Of a DNA stretch of 64,000 nucleotides, positions 1 to 11,130 are shown one piece after another. The notes under the pieces were generated by a model, which saw only the letters and a program-made list of their open reading frames with translations, did no database searches and was not told where the DNA came from. This stretch comes from Adiantum capillus-veneris. Lineage: Eukaryota > Streptophyta > Polypodiopsida > Polypodiales > Pteridaceae. The stretch lies in assembly GCA_014529385.2 (NCBI GenBank), contig CM043966.1:90406587-90470586 (forward strand), given 5' to 3'. The translations under genes and the position numbers were made by a program. Positions within the stretch are counted from its first letter, which is position 1. Every line of letters starts with the position of its first letter.

Positions 1-290
1 TCATGCCTTTTGGGCTAGCCAATGCACCAACAACATTCCAAAGGCTAATGAGACATGCACTCAAAGAATATATGAGAAATTTCTCACATTTTACATGGAT
101 GAACTTTGTGTGCATTTGTAAAAAAAAGAGAACCAATTTGAGCACCTCAAGTGTCTCTTTCAGAAATGGTGTCTATATAAAATTTGTTTAAATCCTGAGA
201 AATATGTATTTATTATTAGACATGGCAAGATTCTCGGACACATAGTCTCAAAAAATGGCATTTGTAAAAAAGGTGATAGTAATTGTCAAG
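1..290 (+). pseudogene. Ty3/gypsy reverse transcriptase, C-terminal part
   Basis: The window opens inside a Ty3/gypsy-type reverse transcriptase. The first codons read PFGLANAPTTFQ, the conserved RT block that precedes the catalytic YxDD motif in this family. Around 222-275 a shifted frame reads KILGHIVSKNGI, the usual post-catalytic block. The expected YxDD between them is not intact: a run of adenines near 120 and frame changes break the domain. The enzyme copied element RNA into DNA inside virus-like particles. RNase H and integrase remnants follow in the expected gypsy order, so this is the tail of a single pol gene. It cannot encode an active enzyme. Confidence 0.85.
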
Positions 291-720
291 ATGCCTAGAC
301 CAACGAGTGTTAAGGAATTTTAGGCACTCATGGGACATTGTGGATACTATCATAGATTTATCCACATCTATGCTATCATTTCTAAACCCATTTATAGCCT
401 TATCACCTTACTTTGAATGGATTGAAGAGTCATTTCAAAGGCTTAAACAAGCTTTGTCTTTCGCACCAATATTGAAAATGCTAGACTGTGAGGGAACAAT
501 GGATTTTCCTATCTCATATGCTATCAAGCAATCGAGCACAGTGGAAAAAAATTACACCACAATTGAAAGAGAAGGACTAGGGATGGTTTATGCGGTTAAG
601 AAATTTAGGCATTACTTGTTCACTAATAATTTTGTCTTGTTTGTGGACCATCAAGCCTACTCTATTTGGTGAAGAAGCCATCCAATACTAGTAGGATTGT
701 GAGATGGTTTATCATGGAAC
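291..720 (+). pseudogene. Ty3/gypsy RNase H domain
   Basis: A 129-codon open stretch ends at 672. It holds the gypsy RNase H signature: FQRLKQALSFAPIL early, then EKNYTTIEREGLGMVYAVKK, then FRHYLFTNNFVLFVDHQA. These match the connection/RNase H segment that degrades the RNA template during reverse transcription. The domain stops at SIW, shortly after the VDHQ motif, where functional copies continue with a lysine-rich tail. It lies directly between RT and the integrase zinc domain, confirming gypsy order (RT-RH-INT). Confidence 0.88.
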
Positions 721-959
721 CACATATCAATGAATGGATCACCTTTTGAGGATCACTTCATGAGAACCTCCACAAGGAGTTGATGATGATTTGCCAGATT
801 CTTATTTTTTCTTTGTCAAAATGGTTCCAATATTTTTACAAGATCTTGTCTCTCTAATGAAAATATATCTCAAGTAAATTCACAGATCCCACTTCCAATC
901 ACACCACGGCTGATCGAGCAATTGGCTTTGTATCTGCTTCTGTGCATAAGCCTTGAGTA

Positions 960-1940
960 ACAAGCTAACTACCTAGATCAAGCTCATACCACTCTAGTGG
1001 GAATCCATTTTGCAAAAGACCAAATTTTGCAATGTCTGACATGGTTAGGTATTTACTGGCCTAATATGAAAAAAGATGTTCATTCCTATGTGAAAAACTA
1101 TTTGTGCAAGGAAAGAGCAGCCACTCCACACGCTACATTGTTACAAGTATCCATTACACCTAAGTGGAGTAGATATCTGGTGGAGTACTTGACAAACAAA
1201 TTTTTTTTGGATACATGAGAAAACAAAGACAAAGTGAAATCAAGACCAAAGCAGCCAACTATACCATGATTGGTTAGCAGCTCTATAGACAAGGAAAGGA
1301 CTAATAGCTTAGACTATGTGCCAGCAAAGATTAGTAAATTCCTATCTTAGAACAAGCACACGCACGATTAGCAAGGGGCCATTTCTGTCATGAAAAAGCG
1401 ACTAGAGAAATATCGATGGTGGGTATATGCTGGTCAACTCTATTCTCAAATGCAAGATTATTTGTTAGATGATGTGATCGATGTCACAGAGCACAGATGT
1501 CAACTAGAATTGATAGCATGTCATTGCTCCATTCAATTTATTCTATGGAGTTGATGTGATATTGCCAATGGAGTTTTTACCACCAACCCTTAGAGTTGCA
1601 CATGACTTAGAGTGGAAAGATCATGAACAATTGGAATGACTTGAAAACCTAAAACATATAGACGAGCAGAGACTAGCTTCTATGGCACACATCTTTGCTC
1701 AAAATAGAAACAAAAACATTTCTTTGACTCACATTTGTTGGCCAAAATCTTCAAGCAAGGAGATATGGTATTAGTCTACTTGTTGAATCAACATGGCATC
1801 CCTAAATTCAAGAAAAAACGGACATGGTTTTATCATAATTGAAAGCGTTTCACCAAGTGGGGTGGTCAAATTAGCCTCATTACATGGGGAAATAATGGAA
1901 AATTGGATTAATGGATGTCAAATGAGAAAATACTAATTTT
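960..1940 (+). pseudogene. Ty3/gypsy integrase remnant
   Basis: The integrase that would insert the DNA copy survives only in pieces. Residues YWPNMKKDVHSYVKNYLC (about 1058-1110) match the H2C2 zinc-binding N-terminal domain. A second, diverged H2C2-like stretch begins near 1380. From about 1528 the frame reads APFNLFYGVDVILPMEF, the block after the catalytic core. From about 1745 come KQGDMVLVY and, after a frameshift, a segment resembling the C-terminal domain (IIESVSPSGVVKLASLHGE, about 1835-1890). The catalytic D,D,E core is largely unrecognisable, and stops and frameshifts are frequent. Duplication of the zinc domain may reflect rearrangement. Confidence 0.8.
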
Positions 1941-1959
1941 CATTGACTAATTATCTCTT

Positions 1960-3240
1960 GCAAAGATTGCACACACCTAAGGAATGCAAGCTCAAACAAA
2001 AACAAGTGATCAAGGAAGCTCAAGAGGAAGCTCAAGAGGAAGCACACATTTGAATCTATAAAAACAAAAAGCCACAATGCGACCGATACCTGAAGTTTTG
2101 CTAATCGATACACTTCAAATTCAACCTCTATATTTTACTCAATCTTTAGCCAAAGATGAAGTAGAGACCGATGAAGAATGGTTGGATGAGTTGGACATGA
2201 TAATGATAGTAACATTGAAAGACATATTTACAGTCAAAGAACTCACAGACACAGGTGCTCAACTAAATATAGTAAGTTATTGAACCTACAAGAAGGCAAC
2301 AATCCAACCCTTGGAGTATTGCAAAGCTAGAGTCAAAGGTTGCAGTAAGATTTCACTCCAACCTTGGGTTTGATCAAATTGAATATCTTAATGCACGGAT
2401 TTTTGTGCCCGCACACATTTATCTACATTCTTGATGACCATATGAATGAAGACATAGTGTTCAAAGTTCCATGGATGTAGATGTACAAAGCTGTCCAAGA
2501 TTGGGATGACAAAGTTCTTGAGTTAACACTCAAGGGTGGATATTTATGTGTGCCATTTGCTCATAGCAAAGAAGATTTGAAATCCATTCTTTGAACTTCT
2601 AAGTTGACAAAAAGAAAAGTAAATTCAACACTAGTCGCAGGCACTCAACATGGAATCCATCCTCATAACACAGGCATGCAAGGAACCAAGCAATTTTGGG
2701 CACCAAAATCTCAGCTGAAAAACAACCTTAAGCAGATTTGGACTCCCAAGCAATATTGATTCAACCACAAAAACCAACATAACCAGCTCCACAACCCCGA
2801 CCACAGAAGTCCCAACATTTGATGACAGACTAAGTGGGTGTGGATGCCAAAGAAGCATCCTATAAAGGCACAAGCAAGGCAGTCGGTATACAAGTGGTTA
2901 CCCAAAGCTTTATCAAAGTCAAAAACATGAGGTAAAGTGGTCTACAAGTGGGTATCAATACTTCAAAAACCCCTATAACAACAACAAAAATCTCAACATA
3001 CTAATCCAATAGAAACAAATGGTTGCTCGCCAAGGCCCCTATCAAGGAACAAGCAAAATTGCTCCAAATCTACTCTTCATGAGAGTTCACCAACAAGATG
3101 CTTCAACATTGATGATGCTTGAGCTCTCCTCTCAAGACCCTCCTCTTGCACTATATTGTGTTTTGAACTCATGGTAGAGCCAACATGGTTGTGCATAGAC
3201 ATTACTTAACTACTCAAGCTACACTCTATCGTCTCGGAGG
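1960..3240 (+). pseudogene. Retropepsin-like pseudo-ORF with WxPK motifs
   Basis: An acidic 68-codon stretch at 2077-2283 ends in ELTDTGAQLNIVSY, which carries the retroviral-type aspartic protease motif DTGA. The same reading can be followed through stops and shifts to about 2590, including VPWM and VPFAHSK, resembling the flap and C-terminal parts of a retropepsin. From about 2690 the sequence repeats a Trp-x-Pro-Lys pattern (FWAPK, IWTPK, VWMPK, KWLPK), basic and glutamine-rich, as seen in some retroelement linker regions. In gypsy elements the protease normally precedes RT, so its place after integrase is odd. It may belong to a second element joined here. A purine-rich tract follows at 3250. 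Confidence 0.5.
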
Positions 3241-3249
3241 ACTCCAATT

Positions 3250-3263
3250 AGGAGGGGGAGAGG
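3250..3263 (+). other. Candidate polypurine tract
   Basis: AGGAGGGGGAGAGG is a pure purine run downstream of the retroelement coding remnants, where a plus-strand primer of an LTR element would lie. The 3' LTR should begin just after it, but no clean TG start or matching 5' LTR was found. Confidence 0.45.
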
Positions 3264-4690
3264 CATTCTGAATGCAAACCCGAGAAAATGATTTTGTCTA
3301 GAAAAAAGACAATGACTGTATGCTAACATGTGAATTGTTTTTGCAAGCCAAGAGTAATGCCCTTATAGTAAAGAGAATAGGGATAATGGAATATGATGGC
3401 CCCTAAGTGTGTATAAATATTGTAAATACCATTAAAAAAAAGCCAAAAATATTGTATTGTTCACTTTTTGTGTGTTTTTGGCCAAATTTAGTGATCAAAA
3501 TAGAGAAATTCACAAAAAATATGGACAACTCTAGTGTTTATGGGCGTGTAGGTAATTTTTAAATTGGTTTATTTTTTGGATTAGTTTCATAATTTTTCTT
3601 TTAATTTTCCTGATAAAAAGGGTCAAAAATAGAATATAAATAGTAAACAAGCTCACATGGAGAATGGAAGATATCCTCGTGATCAGGAATAAAAGATAGA
3701 TGAGCATGTCAAATATTATACAATTTTGCAACGGTGATAGAGAGCATAAATTGGTCTTGATTTGGTGAAATGCTAAAAAATAGGGCAATTGGTGTCCAAA
3801 CAAGGAAATTTTCAAAGGAAAAGTACACTTCATGGTCTAGTAGGACTAACCGGGTAATTTGAGAGAAAAAGAGTCGCAAAGCCCAGGTATGTGTAGTCCG
3901 GGTAAGCCAAAACTAGTCTCATTTGTACTTTGTCTTCTTGGAAGAGAGCACTCAAAGCATACCCTATGCACGTGTTTTGCGACTTCTATCGGCTACCACA
4001 GTTCACAGTCTTGCATGAGACATGAGGGATAAGTTCCTAACCTACTAGTGAGCATGTGTAAATGTACTTTTGGGGTCGCAGTAGTCCGAAAAAATCCTAA
4101 ATTAGTAGATCCTTCCTGAGAGGGAACAAGAGGAAAAATGATCATAGCGGCCAGAGCAGTCCATCGAACACAACCAAACTTGATAGGAGGCATAGCAAGA
4201 ATCTATAGAACATTCCCAAAGACCCAAATGACCATTTGGCTTGGGACTAGGGAGGCATAGAGATAATAAGCTGAAATTTGGCTCGGAGTCGGAATGAAGT
4301 TGTGACTTCACTAAAGGCTTCCCCATAGATGTCATAAGCAATGTATTTGGGTGGAGCCAAAGGAAACGCTCAACTGGAGCCCCAAACACAAGAAATCAGC
4401 TGAAACAACTACAAAGCATCATCTTTTAGCTATGACCTCAAAACTACTCCAAAAGGGACCAAATTTGATAGGCAACTCCCCATGATGTATGGGACACTAC
4501 ACAAGCTTGGATGCAAGAAAAGTGGTCGCCATCAAGTGCCAGGAGCAAAAACCGCCAAATTCAGAAGACCAAGTGTAGAAAACAACCTGAGACGAACAAC
4601 ATCAATTCAAATTAGGGCTAAGAGTTACTTATTAGACATGTAGGACAAGTGTGTATCATTAAATGTTGAATTGCCTAAATTTTTGCAAGG
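3264..4690. other. Non-coding stretch, LTR- or leader-like
   Basis: No gene is supported here. Short open frames on both strands have no recognisable domain. A TATA-like TATAAATA lies near 3414. The stretch probably holds LTR or leader sequence of the flanking elements, but no repeat partner was identified in the window. Confidence 0.4.
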
Positions 4691-4691
4691 G

Positions 4692-4717
4692 GAGATAATA
4701 AGCGCGCTTATTATCTC
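4692..4717. repeat. Perfect 26-bp palindrome
   Basis: GAGATAATAAGCG is followed directly by its reverse complement, giving a perfect 26-bp dyad. A second, imperfect copy lies 548 bp downstream. Sequence after both copies is also related (a TTGAC-T-rich-CAT segment), so the dyad belongs to a larger repeat. It lies upstream of the gag-like pseudo-ORF beginning near 5437. Confidence 0.85.
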
Positions 4718-5240
4718 TAAGCCCTAAATCCACCCCACTTGACATTTTTTCATCATGCATCTTGTCTACATGTTTCATCAAGGCCCTGAAACCCCTCACA
4801 CATAAAAAATCACCCTTTCATGCTCACATCATCAAAAAATTCACAAAAGCTTCCAACTTTAAAATTTTAGTCGAAGGGAACCACTTCAAATCCAAATTAT
4901 GCAAAATCACATTCAAGGCAAGGAACATCTTGTACAACCACTCCATGCCAAGAAAATTTAAAAAAGGTGGAATACTAACATAGTAGCCAATTTTGGTAAT
5001 TCTTGACACCATGAGTTCCACCATGTCATCACAAGCTTGCACATCCATTTTGGGACAATTTGGATACTCCAAATACTTGCACCAACACTTAGTCATTTTT
5101 AGAAGCCTTCCAACCAGAAAGTGACCCCAACCATGCATTTTTGCATCCAAATTTCCCAAAAATTAAAATTCTATATATTTTCACCGCCTATGACCCATGT
5201 GCATAGCCAAAACCCAATTTTGGGGCCAAAATCATGTCCT

Positions 5241-5264
5241 AGATAATATGCACGCTTATTATCT
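5241..5264. repeat. Imperfect copy of the 4692 palindrome
   Basis: AGATAATATGCA is followed by CGCTTATTATCT. The arms pair with two mismatches near the centre. The preceding text (TTTTGGGGCCAAAATC...CCTAGA) resembles the text before the palindromes at 20.4-21.0 kb, linking the two regions. About 440 bp downstream lies a segment homologous to one found 474 bp downstream of the last palindrome in the 20-24 kb array. Confidence 0.7.
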
Positions 5265-5436
5265 CAGATACCAATCTTTTGCCCATTTGACTTTTTGATG
5301 ATTGCATTTTGTTTTTATGGGTCAAGGTAGTAATGATTTAGCTTTAATCTTGAATTTGATCTACTACAGCTCAATTGGGGCTTGATAAGAGATTTTCCAC
5401 TTTGAAATGCACCTAATGTCAGTTTATGGTGTAATG

Positions 5437-7850
5437 GATCCAAGATCAATGTAGAGCCTGCCAGCAACTTTAAAGAAGAAAACCCAAAAGAAGAAGCTTC
5501 TAGAGCTTCCAAGATACCAATTAAAGGAAGAATCCATAAGGGAAGTTTTTTTTTTTTGTAGGAGATCTGCTTGAAAAAAGTCATGTGGCTATATTCCACG
5601 GCCATTTCAAAAGTGCACACAACCAAGCCATAGAGCTCCACCAAGGAAATACAAGGACCAGAGAAGCTTGACCTTCTACCATTCTATCAGATGGAGCCAT
5701 GTGGAGTTGACATTCAAAGAGCTTATGAATTGCTAAGGTCTATTCATCAGGAAGATGTCATGGCCCAAAATTTTTACTCTATTGGCCAAGAAAATATATC
5801 CAAAGAGATTGTGGCGCTCAAGTCCTAAATCTTCCAACAGAAGGAGAGTCTATGGACTCAAAAGAGAAAAAGAGAATGGGGGTGTTTATTTTGCAACACC
5901 ATCGCGACAACCTTCCAGGATATGATTCATAAGTCGGCAGAGGAAACCACCCACCTATTTCATCATCACTTCTACTTTACATCCAAGAGACCACCAAGGT
6001 ACATGCCCCATCTATGTCGTGGCATCATCATTCACTACTGCCCTAAAGACAAAGTTACCAATGCAGATAGGCCATGCCTTGTATGTGATAAACACTTGGG
6101 GGGGTCACTTAATAATTATGTGACTACCATGTGAGTGCAGCAAAAGGGTTTATTAAATTTCATTTTTTCTCACATTTTCACATACAGAAGGGTACCACAA
6201 ATTGGAATTGGGAAAAAAATCTATAGATTGAATAGAAAAGGGTGTATTTTAAATTGTAAAAAATTCATAGATAAGGAGTTTTGAAAATAGTCTTTGAACG
6301 CACGCAATATACACAATTTATGCTTAGTGACAAGTGGAATCAGCTACTTGGGAGCACCAAAAGTCCTCACCATAATTGCCTACCATGCAGTGGGTATGAA
6401 AAGAATTACCACTTGCTCCATATCGGAATTCTTGGCTTGTAGCTGATTTGAAGAATGAAGAAGTAGAGGAGGATGAAGAAGAGAGAGCGCCATTTTTATT
6501 AAGATCATAGAGAAAGTTGGTGCAGTGGGCTCTAGTTGAGAGTGATGAGGAAAGTGACAAGGATCCAATGGACAAACTTGAAGACCAACCCTTTGAAGAA
6601 AGTGCTCGAAACCCATAAATTGAGGAAGAAAAGAAGCAACCAGCCAAAGGAAAGAAGAAAGTAGAGGAATGGACACAACAAAGAGAGTCTACATGCCACC
6701 CCCTGTTATTATTGAAGAATCGGCACAATGGGCAGCAAGGTTTCAAAGGGAAAAGTAAGGCTTTGATAGAGAAAGGGGTCTAGAAGGTGATTTTGAGGGG
6801 TTTTGTAAACCCAACCCTTGGATGAAGCTGAGAACAAAGAACCCACTCTACTCAAAAGGAATAGGTCCTCTTGCGAAACTCAAGCAAAACTACGAAGAAG
6901 AAGAGACAGTGACTAAAAGCAGAAGCGATGGGAACCTCTAAAATGCCAAACACTCAAAAGCTAATTTACGGCTTTCTCCAATCATCGAAAAAGCCCAAGA
7001 AGATGCACCATCTCCACAAAGAAGTGAATTCGGAAAACCTGAGGAAACTCAGCAAGCAAAAAAGATAGAAGGACCAATGCTTACCAAGCCAAGCACTATA
7101 GAAGCAATAGTGGAAGAGGAAAAGAAAGATGACAAGAAATATGAAGACCAAACAGAAGAGCAATAAGATTTTACCCAACAAACAGATCTTCAAGAGGACG
7201 AGAAGGTGTCAACCCCAAACAACACAACATCGGTTGAGTAGAGTAAGAGAAAATAAAGCAAGATACACAGCAAGAGAATCCCTAGGAGGAGGCTAATACC
7301 GTCCAGATTGCCATCATCTACCACTCTACTGGATACTAATGCTCATGCATAGTGGCTACAAACGCAGTTGGAAGTTGTGAAATTCCAAGCAGCACAAGCT
7401 CAAATGAGTCTCAAATATCAAAGTGACCTATTAGGGAAACTAAAGGCCAACCCTACGGTCTTTACATCGAAAGGGTCCAACTTGGCATATCAAGCCATGG
7501 AAAAGAGGAGTAAACAATTAGAGATATAGCTTCAATTAGAAGAGATGCAAAGAAGGGATCCCTCACTCTCCTTCATGACAAAGGAGGAAGCATATCAAAA
7601 GTGGATAGCTGAATTGCAAGTGGCCCTAGAAACGTCTCAAGAACAATTGAAGGGCAAGAAAAAGGCATCAGAAGAAGATCTTCTTGAGTGAGTGCCATTC
7701 GAGATTGAGGCACTACAATTCTTACAGCTTGAAGAAGAAAATGATACCACTGTTGCTCCCCTAGAGTCATCAACAATAGAGCTCAAAATGGAACAAGGAT
7801 CCATAGATAGCTTCACAACTAAACCAAGAAAGCTCTCAAGGTGAACATAG
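5437..7850 (+). pseudogene. Gag-like coiled-coil pseudo-ORF, copy 1
   Basis: I do not recognise the family with certainty. A frame starting near 5437 reads MDPRSM then a stop, aligning with PARSMEAIKS of the second copy at 23.9 kb. At 5708 the segment VDIQRAYELLRSI aligns with VDPQRVYELANSI at 24.2 kb, so the two are homologous and colinear. From 6430 the sequence is very acidic and lysine-rich. From 6720 one frame continues to about 7850 with roughly nine in-frame stops, and includes a probable coiled coil (EAYQKWIAELQVALETSQEQ, about 7590-7650). Length, composition and position before a polypurine tract suggest a gag-type structural protein of an LTR element. Most stops are one transition from CAA, CAG or CGA. 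Confidence 0.55.
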
Positions 7851-8777
7851 AGACAGAGATAGAAGATATATAGAAAGAAGCTATGGAGTGGGAGCAACAC
7901 ATTCTACACTCACATAATGTTTCCTAGATCACTTTAAAGTAAAGCATAGAAATGTGGCAACAACAATCTCTTCCATATCCCTTGGTAAAGTACGAGACGC
8001 CCAAAGTCAAGGAACAACTAGTGAAAGATCAAGTCACAGATATTATAGATTCACACACCCGGCTTGGAGAGAGTATTGGTTGGAGAAGCCTCTGAAATAT
8101 CTAATCCTATACACTCAAGCTCCAACAAATATTTTAAAGGATCGACATTCTGCCCAATGCCTAGAGTTTGAAGTTGGGGCAGCCATCAGCTGATACTCAA
8201 GAAACATCCTACATGGCTCAACTACCCCCGACTGAGTCCACCAAAGGGCAAAAAAACCGAAGATGATATGGGCAAGACTCTCTCAAAGGCCATAGGCATC
8301 TTCAAGGGGATTCCACATATATCATTCATCATGTTCATTAAGATAGCAAAGATATATCTAGACGTTTTGCTAGGCTGAATAGATAGATACCCCATGAATG
8401 GCATTCTTAGAAGGAAATTAGGGGCTTTCTTACAATCTATCAGATCAACCACCCAATGCATTATTTTACAAACTATATGCCAAGATCATGTTCTTACCAT
8501 CTTATTCTATGCAAACCTTTGAAGAGGCCTTCTACACACGGTTCTTCACTTTCAAATCCAAAATCTTTGGCCTCGTGGTAAAAAACCTTCATGCCAGGTT
8601 TATGGGCTACACAACTATGGAGCTCAACACTCTCATAGGTTTTCAAATCGTGTTTGAAGCAGATTAGAAGCTCAAAATTAAGTACTATGAAGCTCTTGAA
8701 GCTCTAAAGAAGCATGAAATTGTGGAAACCATAGAATTACCTTATCCCATGAAATTGTGTTGCAAACGACTTAGGCT
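7851..8777 (+). pseudogene. Degenerate coding tail of the copy-1 element
   Basis: Several short, frame-shifted stretches look coding in codon texture: around 8255-8380 (GIFKGIPHISFIMFIKIAKIY) and around 8465-8660 (YAKIMFLPSYSMQTFEEAFY). No known domain was recognised. The stretch ends directly at a polypurine tract, so it is probably the 3' end of the element's internal region. RT and integrase motifs are absent, so this copy is either non-autonomous or internally deleted. Confidence 0.4.
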
Positions 8778-8790
8778 AGGAGGGGGGAAA
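8778..8790 (+). other. Polypurine tract
   Basis: AGGAGGGGGGAAA is immediately followed by TGTTAGCC, the expected polypurine tract/3' LTR junction of an LTR retrotransposon. Confidence 0.65.
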
Positions 8791-9700
8791 TGTTAGCCCT
8801 CTAGCTAGCATTAGAGTTTACAAACAATTGAAATGTAATATTTTGAGTCTTTTTTTAGCAATTTGGATGTCTATATGCTTAAGCCTTTGTAATTCATTGA
8901 TTTTTAATTTGTATACAATTATGTGATTATGAGCTAGAAAAAGTGGGGCTACATACTTCCAGATTGTATCTATGAAATCCCACGTTGTAACATGATTAAA
9001 TCTTCTCATTTTTGACCCAAGGTAAGGTACAAAAGCCAATTTTTGTAAAACTTAAGAAAGTTCTTTTTGGATAATAGAGTTACAACATATCTACAAAGCA
9101 TTGTGTACTCTCCTGTTATCTTCTCAACATCATAACTCCCTCATGAAGTGTCTGTTTTGAAGTGACATCTTATTCATCGCGTTCACAAGTGAAAGCTAAA
9201 ACTGTGTTTTTTTTTTACAGCTAACTCCTCCTTAATTTGCTCATAACTTAGGATTTACATAATAAAATTGCATTTTATGCATTGAAGGGGTGTTGGGGCA
9301 TCATTGTTAAGCTCTAGGATGCATTTGGGGTTGATAAAGGCTAGGTCAAATTTTCTCTATCGATAATAACTGCACCTTTGGCAAGAGGTCAACAGGGGGA
9401 TTTGATGGCATGGGCATGTGTCTTTAGATGTTGCCTATGCATCCTATAAGTTTTGTCTCTTTTAGACTTTGTTTTCTTAGTTACTAAAGGTCCTCGAGGC
9501 AAGTACGACTCCCCAAGACACCTCGACTGTGCCATTTTTAAAAATTTGTTTTGTACTCTAGGCTATTCTAGAGGAAGTTTCAGAAAATTCTACTGAACAC
9601 TGAGGTTTTTCCTAGTTTAAGTCACCTCGTCCCTAGCAACAACATCAAAATGTGGGGCTCTCTGAATGCCAAGTCTCTCTACCTTATTGTAGTAATAGTG
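8791..9700 (+). repeat. Probable 3' LTR of the copy-1 element
   Basis: The stretch starts with TGTTAGCCCTC right after a polypurine tract and carries no coding potential. Its end and any 5' partner LTR were not located; the stated end is approximate. Confidence 0.4.
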
Positions 9701-10252
9701 AGAGCCACGAACATAAATGTCACACCGTGGGATGAAGATTCGACTAGTGCATGGAGGCTATAAGAGGTTGTCAATCTCTCAAAAAACACACTCAATCCCT
9801 ATCTACTCAAAACTACACTAGATTGCATGTTAGACAACAAACATTAACTATGACACAGCAAGCAAATCTCATCAATTCACAATGAAGTCCAAACAAGACA
9901 AACTAGAGAGCTAGGTGAGAAGTCTTCTCTGTAGAGCGTTTTAAAACGGAACCGATTGTTGGCAGTTTTGACAGCTATTGTATGGGCTTTTCCAAACTCT
10001 ATCTTTTGCAGTTTGTTTGTGAGGGCAAGATAGCGGTTATACTTGGTAGACTCACTGCATATCAAAGGTGTGGCAAATTATCGGCTGGTTCAAGAACATC
10101 ATGCGACGCTTCCATCGGCTTCGCAACAGTAATTGTATCTGACAAAAGGTGTTGACTTGGTGTGCTAGAGAATTGCTACTTGGACTTTGTACTGTAAATT
10201 GATAAGCTTAGCAAGATTATCCAAAGGTATAATAGTTAACAATGGTACTTGT
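9701..10252 (+). repeat. Leader of a host copia element, 5' of copia A
   Basis: From about 10060 to 10252 the sequence aligns with 22070-22310, the leader of the small LTR element. Shared landmarks are AAAGGTGTGG, GGTTCAAG, and AAAGGTATAATAGT just before the break. It ends abruptly at 10252 where copia A begins. The continuation, a gag start, appears after copia A at about 19373. Nothing coding is seen in 9701-10060. Confidence 0.6.
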
Positions 10253-10478
10253 TGTTGGGGTAAAGGCGGTATGCCTTTTGCTCGGGGTTGGACGTCAGGT
10301 GTCCGGCCGCTCGCCCACCGTGTGTACATGCCATTATTCATTATACATATATGAATAAGGAGCACCTTAGTTCCAAAGGTTTCTCCACCCACACCGTCTT
10401 GTGCTTCTCCCCTTCCTGTATGCACCGCACTACGCATGCATGCACGTATCTGTGCACATGTGTACTCACAAATGGCAT
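10253..10478 (+). repeat. 5' LTR of copia A
   Basis: The sequence starts TGTTGGGGTAAAG and aligns along about 220 bp with 19143-19372, and more weakly with 63587-63800. Shared features are the TATACATATATGAATAAGGAGC box, combining a TATA-like and an AATAA-like signal, and a C-rich end with CACGCA repeats. The two copies carry many substitutions and small indels, so the insertion is old. The 3' boundary is approximate because no primer-binding site follows directly; the sequence passes into an inverted segment. Confidence 0.75.
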
Positions 10479-10486
10479 GCATAGCA

Positions 10487-10725
10487 CTCCCAAAACCCTG
10501 GCAAAATAGCTCACTCTTGATCAAGTGGCTATATGGACGTATACCTCTCCAAAAATACATGTAAACCTGCAAACTTGCTACCTACAAGCTATGGCTAGCT
10601 CAAATTGTATCCACATAATGCATACATAGCATGAAACTACACCAAACTGTGTAAACAAGCTCTCTGTAATGCTCCACACAGCTATACATGAGCACTACAT
10701 GTGTCATTTGAGCATCGGTGATTAG
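10487..10725 (-). repeat. Inverted copy of copia A leader segment
   Basis: The reverse complement of this stretch matches 11371-11602 along nearly its whole length. Shared stretches include AGAGAGCTTGTTT, TTTCATGCTATGTATG and CCATAGC/CATAGCTTG. The two arms face each other across about 650 bp. The forward arm has the same orientation as the related leader at 61.2-61.4 kb, so this arm is the rearranged one. Confidence 0.8.
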
Positions 10726-10883
10726 CCGTTCTGATATCGATTAGGCGGCTACTCGGTTAGCGTGCTTTTGTCTGGCGGTGGAAGATGGCATCGACGACAA
10801 TTTCCCGACCTGAATACAGTAGGAGACCATAAAGCGAGAGCGGCATCGACTCTCCTCTAGTGCCCATTTCAGAGCGGATTTTT

Positions 10884-11130
10884 CTCGGGGGGTGCACTAT
10901 GTAATCATGTTAATGTATAACGTGAGTTCAAAAGGAGGGTTTTTAAATGTAAAAATTTAGGCAATTTAACAGAGATGCATTGAAATTTGGGGTTTTTATA
11001 TTCAATTTTGAAAACAAATCCTAAAATAAGGGGTCATTTTATTCATTCAGACATGTTAGTAGAGGGGTTTTTTAAAACACCCCACGAATGCACGTTATAT
11101 AGGGTGGCACTGAACGGTGAACCCCCCGAG
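10884..11130. mobile_element. MITE, 247 bp
   Basis: The element begins CTCGGGGGGTGCAC and ends with the complement of CTCGGGGGGTTCAC, giving 14-bp terminal inverted repeats with one difference. Flanks GGATTTTT and GGATTTGG are a possible diverged 8-bp target duplication. The related empty leader near 60985 reads GAGGATTTGC at this place, supporting an insertion. It has no coding capacity. A second copy lies inverted at 13048-13292. The length of the duplication suggests hAT- or Mutator-type mobilisation, but this is inference. Confidence 0.7.

Noticed and set aside
3993-5644. Minus-strand open frames of 66-111 codons
   Set aside because: No domain or codon pattern; they overlap the dyad repeats and the antisense of the gag-like frame.
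5922-8760. Endogenous pararetrovirus (caulimovirid) coat/movement region
   Set aside because: The coiled-coil and lysine-rich reading raised the idea, but no RT, RNase H, movement-protein or zinc-finger coat motif is present, and an LTR-type polypurine tract/LTR junction follows.
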